Shown: piece after piece, positions 59,198 through 64,000 of the stretch
Layout: each line of letters opens with the position of its first letter
Numbering within the stretch: position 1 is the first letter of the stretch
Notes under the pieces: generated by a model
What the model saw: only the letters and a program-made list of their open reading frames with translations
What the model was told of the DNA's origin: nothing
The model's database searches: none
Assembly (NCBI GenBank): GCA_963821495.1
Contig: CAWGEA010000001.1
Coordinates: 310,001 to 374,000 of the forward strand
Direction of reading: 5' to 3'
Origin: AC-32 sp963821495
GTDB lineage: Bacteria > Actinomycetota > Thermoleophilia > Gaiellales > Gaiellaceae
DNA: 64,000 bases
Translations under genes and position numbers: made by a program

Positions 59198-59452
59198 CTA
59201 GCTCCGCCGGTTCTTCGCGAGCCAGGCGTCGAGCTCCGTGCGGCTGAAGAACAGCCGCCCCTCGACCTTGCTGTGCGGGATCTGGTGCAGGTGCTGGCGT
59301 AGCCAGCGGATCGAGACGCGCATGTACTCGGCTGCCTCGGCCGTGTTCATCCAGGGCGAGCCGTTCGAGAGCTGCAGGCGCTCAGCGAGCGCCGTCGCGA
59401 GCGCGTCGAGGTCGGTGCGCGAGTTGTGCTGGGGCTGAGTCTGCTGGTGCAA
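59198..59452 (-). CDS. Excisionase/MerR-type HTH_17 DNA-binding protein
   Basis: An 84-residue protein. The N-terminus is Gln-rich and disordered. The rest is a winged-helix excisionase/HTH_17 domain: WMNTAEAAEYMRVSIRWLRQ, then IPHSKVEGRLFFSRTELDAW, then LAKNRRS. Such small proteins are used as excisionases or as general DNA-binding regulators. No integrase is nearby, so a regulator role is more likely. The start is a TTG at 59452, supported by AGGAGG 9 nt upstream. It is a single gene convergent with propeller paralogue B. Confidence 0.85.
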   Translation of the reverse strand: MHQQTQPQHNSRTDLDALATALAERLQLSNGSPWMNTAEAAEYMRVSIRWLRQHLHQIPHSKVEGRLFFSRTELDAWLAKNRRS

Positions 59453-59500
59453 CGGAAATCGCCTCCTTCGTTCGCCTGCGCAGCCGCGGCGCGGCTGCGC

Positions 59501-59905
59501 CTACCAGGCGGCGAGAGGCGGAGCGCGGCCGGCGTGCCGGGATGCGAGCGCGGCCGGCCGGAGCTGCGAGGAGGCGATCGAGAAGCTGCGGCTCGCGAGC
59601 GGCAGCTGCATCACGTCCGCCGAGCGGCGGGCGAGCGCGAGCCCGAGCTCGTCGGCGGCGCGCAGCAGCGACCGGATCAGCCAGAGCGCGATCAGGCCGC
59701 ACGGCACCTGCAGGGCGAGCCCGGCCAGGAGCGACGGCTCGGCGGCGATCAGCGAGCCGAGGTCGCCGTCCTGCGCCAGCCGCTCGAGGTGCTCGTGGAG
59801 GAGCACGGCGGCCGCGGGGATCCAGACGAGTGGCGACCTCACGATTCCATGGTGCCAGACTGCGCCGAATCGCATGATCGTGCCGCGTATTGCCGCGAGC
59901 TTCAC
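59501..59905 (-). CDS. Small membrane protein of unknown function
   Basis: A 134-residue protein with two hydrophobic segments (VWIPAAAVLLHEHL region and LALQVPCGLIALWLIRSLL) separated by a charged loop, and a C-terminal tail rich in Ala, Arg and Ser. I recognise no family. GTG 59905 overlaps the NlpC/P60 stop (GTGA, 59902-59905), so it is probably translated from the same mRNA; ATG 59875 is an alternative. It is a hypothetical partner of the wall hydrolase. Confidence 0.6.
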   Translation of the reverse strand: MKLAAIRGTIMRFGAVWHHGIVRSPLVWIPAAAVLLHEHLERLAQDGDLGSLIAAEPSLLAGLALQVPCGLIALWLIRSLLRAADELGLALARRSADVMQLPLASRSFSIASSQLRPAALASRHAGRAPPLAAW

Positions 59906-60903
59906 GTGAAGGGCCTGACGGCCCCGACGAAGCCGAAGGCGTAGCCGGGCTCGGAGAGCGACGAGATCTTCACCACGTCGCCGGTGTGCGGCGCCTGGAT
60001 GAACTTCCCGCCCCCGATGTACATGCCCTCGTGCTGCGGGCCGCGCGAGCTCGGCTCGAAGAAGACGAGGTCGCCCGGCTGCAGGGCCCAGCGCGGCACG
60101 CGCACACCCTCGTAGAACTGCGAGCCCGTGTAATGCGTGAGCTGGATCCCGAGCTGCGCGTAGACGTACATCGTCAGACCGGAGCAGTCGAAGCCGGTCA
60201 GCGGGTCGGCACCGCCCCAGAGGTACGGGATGCCGAGGTACTGCATCGCGATCTGCACCGCCTGCGCGCCGACCGTCCCGTTCGTGGGCAGGCCGAGGAG
60301 CTGCGCCTCCGGGAGCGTGAGATCGCTGTTGCCCGTGTCGGCCCCGTGGCCGCTGACCCCCAGCGCGAGCCAGGAGAGGCGCGCGGCTCGATGGTGCGGT
60401 TGCGGCGGCAGCGCGGCGCGCGCGAGCCCGACGAGCAGCTGCGAGCCCGTGTCGATCCCGAGCGAAGCGTCTCCGGCGACGACGCGCAGGCCGACGACCC
60501 CGCTGCCCTCGCCCGGCACGACGGCCTCCTGCAGCACGACGAGGTAGCTCGCCGGCCCGAGCGGGACGAGCGTGTTCGGCCTGGCCGTGACGGCCTTGCC
60601 GTTCACGGTCAGCCCGCGGACGACGGCGCCGGCGAGCCCGTGCGCGGGAACGAAGATGCGCTCGGCGTAGACGACGCCGCCCGCGATCGAGACGCCGCGC
60701 AGCGAGACCCCGCGCGCGCTCCGCGACGAGGCGTCGAAGCGCAGCGTCCAGCCGCCGTCCTGCATGGACGCGAACGACCCCTGCTGAGCGGCTGCGACGA
60801 GGTGCCCCTGGGCGTCGCGGATCTCGGCGATCCCGGCGAGCGCGCTCGGGCTGAACGCGAGCAGGAAGGCCGTCGCGAGCAGGCCGGGAAGAAGCCGACG
60901 CAC
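59902..60903 (-). CDS. Exported NlpC/P60 cell-wall peptidase
   Basis: A 333-residue exported protein. A signal peptide (LLPGLLATAFLLAFSPSALAG) precedes about 190 residues of beta-rich sequence without a recognised domain, then the NlpC/P60 catalytic domain. The catalytic Cys lies in GGADPLTGFDCSGLTMYVY, the His in GPQHEGMYIGGGKFIQAPHTG, and AVQIAMQYLGIPYLWGG is the usual family opening. It would cleave peptide bonds in peptidoglycan stems. GTG 60903 is the likeliest start. It is divergent from the Fur-family gene, so their promoters share the 60904-60986 gap. Confidence 0.88.
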   Translation of the reverse strand: MRRLLPGLLATAFLLAFSPSALAGIAEIRDAQGHLVAAAQQGSFASMQDGGWTLRFDASSRSARGVSLRGVSIAGGVVYAERIFVPAHGLAGAVVRGLTVNGKAVTARPNTLVPLGPASYLVVLQEAVVPGEGSGVVGLRVVAGDASLGIDTGSQLLVGLARAALPPQPHHRAARLSWLALGVSGHGADTGNSDLTLPEAQLLGLPTNGTVGAQAVQIAMQYLGIPYLWGGADPLTGFDCSGLTMYVYAQLGIQLTHYTGSQFYEGVRVPRWALQPGDLVFFEPSSRGPQHEGMYIGGGKFIQAPHTGDVVKISSLSEPGYAFGFVGAVRPFT

Positions 60904-60954
60904 GCGGCGGATGGTTGCACAGCGGCAGGCGTGCCGCGCAGAACCGCCGACGTG

Positions 60955-60976
60955 AGAATGAGAAGCGTTTGCAGTA
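60955..60976. promoter_or_regulatory. Possible Fur/Zur-type operator in the divergent gap
   Basis: GAGAATGAGAAGCGTTTGCA resembles one half of an actinobacterial Zur/Fur box (TGAAAATGA-like). The second half is poor. It overlaps the region just upstream of the -10 of the Fur-family gene, where autoregulation would be expected. Confidence 0.3.
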
Positions 60977-60980
60977 AGCT
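60975..60980 (+). promoter_or_regulatory. Leaderless -10 element for the Fur-family gene
   Basis: TAAGCT ends 6 nt before GTG 60987, with no ribosome-binding site. Confidence 0.5.
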
Positions 60981-60986
60981 CGCCGC

Positions 60987-61349
60987 GTGGCCAGGAGGAA
61001 TACACGTCAGCGGAAGCTGCTCGCCGAGCTCGTCGAGTCGCGGCACCGCGCCTTCACGGCGGAGGATTTGTGGAGCGACGCCCGCGCTTCCGCGCCGGTC
61101 AGCCTCGCGACCGTCTACCGCACGCTCGCGCTGCTTGAGGCCGACGAGCGGGTGCGGCGGCTCGACCGTGGCCGCTTCATCGCCTGCGAGCCGGGTCACC
61201 ACCACCATCTGGTCTGCGTTTCCTGCGGCTCCGTCGAGGAGACGGAGCTGTGCGCCGCGCCTCCGGTCACCGAAGTGCATAAGCGCCACGGGTTCGTCGT
61301 CCAGCGGCACGACGCAGACCTGTACGGCGTCTGCGAGCGCTGTTCGTGA
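60987..61349 (+). CDS. Fur-family metalloregulator (Zur-like)
   Basis: A 120-residue Fur-family repressor. The winged helix (NTRQRKLLAELVESRHRAFT, then PVSLATVYRTLALLEADERV) binds DNA. The dimer domain has EPGHHHHLVCVSCGSVEE with a His cluster for the regulatory metal, and the CVSCG/CERC cysteine pairs form the structural zinc site. Coupling to a ZIP transporter (GTGA overlap, 61346-61349) makes zinc the best guess for the metal, though iron or manganese cannot be excluded. It is probably leaderless. Confidence 0.92.
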   Translation: MARRNTRQRKLLAELVESRHRAFTAEDLWSDARASAPVSLATVYRTLALLEADERVRRLDRGRFIACEPGHHHHLVCVSCGSVEETELCAAPPVTEVHKRHGFVVQRHDADLYGVCERCS

Positions 61350-62065
61350 CCTGGATCGCGATCCCGCTCTCGCTGTGCACGGTGCTCTCGACGCTGGTGG
61401 GCGGACTGACCGCGCTGCGGCTGCGGGCGCACCTCGAGACGGTGCTCGCGCTCAGCGGCGGCGTGGTCGTCGCGGTCGCGCTCTTCGACGTCCTGCCCGA
61501 GGCGATCGACGGGATCGACGACTCGCGGCGCGTGACGTCCCTCGTCGCGGCCGGCTTCCTGCTCTTCTTCTTCTTCCAGCGCGCGCTCGTCCTTCACCAC
61601 CGAGACGACCCCGACGAGGCGCGGGCGCACCACCGCGTCGGCGCGTTCGGCGCCGCGGCGCTCTCGGTGCACAGCTTCATCGACGGCCTCGGCATCGGCC
61701 TCGCGTTCGGCGTCGACACGCTGACGGGGGTGCTCGTCTTCGTCGCGGTGATCAGCCACGACTTCGCCGACGGCGTGAACACGGTCACCTTCGTCCTTCG
61801 CCAGCGCGGCTCGCGCACGCAGGCGCTGCGCTGGCTCGCCGCCGACGCGGCCGCGCCCTTCTTCGGGGCCGTCGTCGGCAGCGTGCTCTCGATCTCCCAG
61901 ACGGGCCTCGCGTACGTCCTCGCGGTCTACGCCGGCTTCTTCCTCTACGTCGGCGCGTCCGACCTGCTGCCCGCGGCGCACGCGCGCACCTCGCCGCTGC
62001 GGATCGCGCTGACGCTCACCGGGTTCGCGCTGACCTACGCGATCGTGACCCTCGCCTCTCAGTAA
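61346..62065 (+). CDS. ZIP-family divalent metal transporter
   Basis: A 239-residue integral membrane transporter with eight hydrophobic segments. The binuclear metal site of ZIP proteins is represented by LSVHSFIDGLGIG in helix 4 and ISHDFADGVNTVTF in helix 5, with a His-rich cytoplasmic loop before them (LHHRDDPDEARAHHR). It should import zinc or a similar metal, under control of the coupled Fur-family regulator. GTG 61346 overlaps the regulator stop. Its TAA stop (62063-62065) is part of the leaderless -10 element of the next gene. Confidence 0.92.
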   Translation: MTWIAIPLSLCTVLSTLVGGLTALRLRAHLETVLALSGGVVVAVALFDVLPEAIDGIDDSRRVTSLVAAGFLLFFFFQRALVLHHRDDPDEARAHHRVGAFGAAALSVHSFIDGLGIGLAFGVDTLTGVLVFVAVISHDFADGVNTVTFVLRQRGSRTQALRWLAADAAAPFFGAVVGSVLSISQTGLAYVLAVYAGFFLYVGASDLLPAAHARTSPLRIALTLTGFALTYAIVTLASQ

Positions 62066-62068
62066 TGT
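62063..62068 (+). promoter_or_regulatory. Leaderless -10 element for sdhA
   Basis: TAATGT ends 7 nt before GTG 62076 and includes the TAA stop of the ZIP transporter gene. No ribosome-binding site is present. Confidence 0.5.
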
Positions 62069-62075
62069 TGGCCCC

Positions 62076-63758
62076 GTGATCGCGAAGCACGACGTGCTCG
62101 TCCTCGGCGCCGGGCTCGCAGGCATGCGGGCGGCGATCGCGGCCCACGACACCGGTGCCGACGTCGCGCTCCTCTCGAAGCTGCACCCGACCCGCAGCCA
62201 CTCCGGCGCGGCGGAAGGCGGCATCAACGCCGCGCTCGGGAACTCGGCCGAGGACTCGCCCGAGTCGCACGCCTTCGACACGATCAAGGGCTCCGACTAC
62301 CTGGGCGACCAGGACGCGATCGAGGTCTTCACCGCGGAGGCGCCGGGCGACATCTACGAGCTCGAGCGCTGGGGCTGCATCTTCTCGCGGGACGAGAACG
62401 GGCGGATCGCCCAGCGGCCCTTCGGCGCGGCCGCCAGCCCGCGCGCGATCTACGCGGCCGACATCACCGGCCACGTGCTGTTGCACGTCTGCTACGAGCA
62501 GCTGCTGAAGCGCGACCTGCGCGTCTACGAGGAGTTCTACGCCTGGAAGCTGGTCGTCGACGACGGCCGCTGCCAGGGCGTGATCGCCTGGGACCTCCTC
62601 AACGGCGGTCTGCACTCGGTCGGCGCGAAGACGGTGATCCTCGCGACCGGCGGCTCCGGGCGGCTCTACGCGGGCACGACGAACGCGTGGGCGTGCACAG
62701 GCGACGGCTCGGCGATGGCGCTCCACGCGGGAGTGCCGCTGAAGGACGCCGAGTTCATGCAGTTCCACCCGACGACGCTCTACCCGACGGGGATTCTGAT
62801 CACCGAGGGCTGCCGCGGCGAGGGCGGCACGCTGCTGAACTCCGAGGACGAGCGCTTCATGGCGCGCTACGCGCCGAACGCGATGGAGCTCGCGAGCCGC
62901 GACGTCGTCTCGCGCTCCGAGCAGACCGAGATCGACGAGGGGCGCGGCGTGAACGGCAGCGTGCTGCTCGACCTGCGCCACCTCGGCGCGGAGAAGATCA
63001 TCGAGCGGTTGCCCGGGACGCGCGAGGTCTCGCTGACGTACCTCGGCGTCGACCCGATCCGCGACCCGATCCCGGTGCGGCCGGGGGCCCACTACCACAT
63101 GGGCGGGGTCGACACCGACATGGACGGCCGCACCGAGCTCGAAGGCCTCTATGCTGCGGGCGAGGCGGCCTGCGTCTCCGTCCACGGCTCGAACCGCCTC
63201 GGCGGCAACTCGCTGATGGAGACGATCACCTTCGGCCGCCGCTCCGGGTACGCGGCCGCGGACTGGGCGCTCCAGCACACGACGGTCGAAGTTCCGAGCT
63301 CGGTCGAGGTCGACGCCGAGCGCGAGCTGAAAGAGCTGCTCGACCGCACCGAGGGCGAGCGGCCGTGGTCGATGCGCAACGAGCTCGCCGAGTCGATGCA
63401 CCGCAACTTCGGCCTCTTCCGGAACGAGCAGCGCATGCTCGAGCAGCGAGAGGTGATCGCCGGCCTGCGCGCGCGCTACCGCTCCGTGCTGATCGAGGAC
63501 AAGGGCCGCGTCTTCAACAACGACCTCACGCAGGCGCTCGAGCTCGGCTCGCTGCTCGACCTCGCCGCCTGCATGCTCGAGGCCGGCGTCGCCCGCAAGG
63601 AGAGCCGCGGCGCCCACTCGCGGCCCCAGGACTACCCCGACCGCGACGACGAGAACTTCCTCAGGCACTCGATCGTCCGCTGGCGTGACGGTGGCCCCGA
63701 GCTCGGCTGGAAGCCGGTCACGATCACCAGGTGGCAGCCGGCCGAACGTACGTACTAA
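62076..63758 (+). CDS. sdhA: Succinate dehydrogenase/fumarate reductase flavoprotein subunit
   Basis: A 560-residue flavoprotein of complex II. The FAD fold has DVLVLGAGLAGMRAAIAA. The flavin-linked His lies in RSHSGAAEGGINAALGN. The active-site regions are MQFHPTTLYPTG, AGPHYHMGGVDTDMDG-like HYHMGG and GSNRLGGNSLMETITFGRR. It oxidises succinate to fumarate in the TCA cycle. No sdhB/C/D genes lie downstream before citrate synthase, so they must be elsewhere or upstream of another locus. GTG 62076 looks leaderless. Confidence 0.95.
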   Translation: MIAKHDVLVLGAGLAGMRAAIAAHDTGADVALLSKLHPTRSHSGAAEGGINAALGNSAEDSPESHAFDTIKGSDYLGDQDAIEVFTAEAPGDIYELERWGCIFSRDENGRIAQRPFGAAASPRAIYAADITGHVLLHVCYEQLLKRDLRVYEEFYAWKLVVDDGRCQGVIAWDLLNGGLHSVGAKTVILATGGSGRLYAGTTNAWACTGDGSAMALHAGVPLKDAEFMQFHPTTLYPTGILITEGCRGEGGTLLNSEDERFMARYAPNAMELASRDVVSRSEQTEIDEGRGVNGSVLLDLRHLGAEKIIERLPGTREVSLTYLGVDPIRDPIPVRPGAHYHMGGVDTDMDGRTELEGLYAAGEAACVSVHGSNRLGGNSLMETITFGRRSGYAAADWALQHTTVEVPSSVEVDAERELKELLDRTEGERPWSMRNELAESMHRNFGLFRNEQRMLEQREVIAGLRARYRSVLIEDKGRVFNNDLTQALELGSLLDLAACMLEAGVARKESRGAHSRPQDYPDRDDENFLRHSIVRWRDGGPELGWKPVTITRWQPAERTY

Positions 63759-63847
63759 GCCGCAGCAAGATCAGGAACTCGCCGGATTCCGCTCGCCCGA
63801 GCGCGCGTGACGATCCGCCGCATCAGCCCGAGAAGGAGGGGAGAGCC

Positions 63848-64000
63848 GTGCCCGAGACCCTGACGATCACCGACAACCGCAGCGGCCGCTCGTTCGAGGC
63901 GCCGGTCGAGGACGGCGCGATCCGTGCAACCGCGCTCAAGGAAGCCGGCCTGATGACCTACGACCCGGCGTTCCTGAACACGGCGTCGGTGCGCAGCGAG
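63848..64000 (+). CDS. gltA: Citrate synthase, N-terminal fragment (cut by window edge)
   Basis: The first 51 residues match the opening of citrate synthase: PETLTITDNRSGRSFEAPVE, then GLMTYDPAFLNTASVRSE. GTG 63848 has AGGAGG with good spacing. It follows sdhA after 89 bp, so the two TCA enzymes are probably a functional unit. The rest lies outside the window, including all catalytic residues, so activity cannot be judged. Confidence 0.88.
   Translation, partial: MPETLTITDNRSGRSFEAPVEDGAIRATALKEAGLMTYDPAFLNTASVRSE

Noticed and set aside
1..64000. CRISPR arrays, rRNA genes, transposases, integrases, phage structural genes
   Set aside because: None was seen: no regularly spaced repeats, no rRNA-like stretches, and no recognisable transposase, integrase or phage protein in any frame.

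Overview
The window is very GC-rich, with dense gene packing, many GTG/TTG starts and 4-base ATGA/GTGA overlaps. The gene content points to an actinobacterium: an actinobacterial phage-shock module (HtpX, PspAB, PspAA, PspA), a SigB/F-type sigma factor, a Fur-family/ZIP operon and many leaderless genes. The style resembles the deep-branching Thermoleophilia (Gaiellales or Solirubrobacterales). That placement is inference; no rRNA gene is present to test it.

Region 1 (1-17.4 kb) is a surface-polysaccharide locus. It holds a flippase (LPG-synthase-type membrane protein at the left edge), a secreted Ig/FN3-like protein, a minus-strand operon (beta-helix lipoprotein, ATP-grasp enzyme, polyprenyl sugar transferase), and a plus-strand operon (GNAT acyltransferase, polysaccharide deacetylase, O-antigen ligase/Wzy polymerase). 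A second minus-strand operon follows (small membrane protein, GT4 glycosyltransferase, Wzx-type flippase, Wzz/BY-kinase-like protein). Then come a SigB/F-type sigma factor, an orphan HicB-like protein with a membrane anchor, a small secreted membrane protein and a second GT4 glycosyltransferase.

Region 2 (17.5-26.5 kb) is housekeeping and envelope stress. It carries a cyclic-nucleotide-binding/thioredoxin-reductase-like fusion, tRNA-Ser(UGA), a second polysaccharide deacetylase, serS, a cytochrome c lipoprotein, a large membrane protein, and two convergent phage-shock operons (htpX-pspAB facing pspA-pspAA).

Region 3 (26.5-40.5 kb) has a 1,531-residue secreted multidomain protein, a NarL-type response regulator broken by a frameshift, an MBL-fold hydrolase, an AlkZ-like DNA glycosylase, a glutaredoxin-like protein with an O-methyltransferase, an AOS/SPT-type aminotransferase, a membrane GAF-PAS-GGDEF-EAL protein and an MFS exporter.

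Region 4 (40.6-43.0 kb) is a 2.4-kb cassette bounded by an intact tRNA-Ala(CGC) and an exact 43-bp copy of its 3' part. Inside are a small secreted peptide gene with a near-perfect Shine-Dalgarno sequence, a decayed second tRNA and a secreted Asp-box protein.

Region 5 (43.1-64 kb) has two large paralogous secreted beta-propeller proteins (43.1 and 56.2 kb). Between them lies a tightly overlapping sensor/ABC module (OmpR regulator, histidine kinase, LolA/RseB-like protein, ABC ATPase, ABC permease), a GH3-like protein, a cysteine-synthase-like enzyme, a GMC oxidoreductase, and a GT2 plus PglD-like acyltransferase pair. The right end has an excisionase-type HTH protein, an NlpC/P60 protein, a Fur-family regulator with a ZIP transporter, SdhA and the start of citrate synthase.

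A recurring feature is a TANNNT -10 hexamer only 6-9 nt upstream of the start codon, with no Shine-Dalgarno sequence, which suggests about ten leaderless mRNAs.
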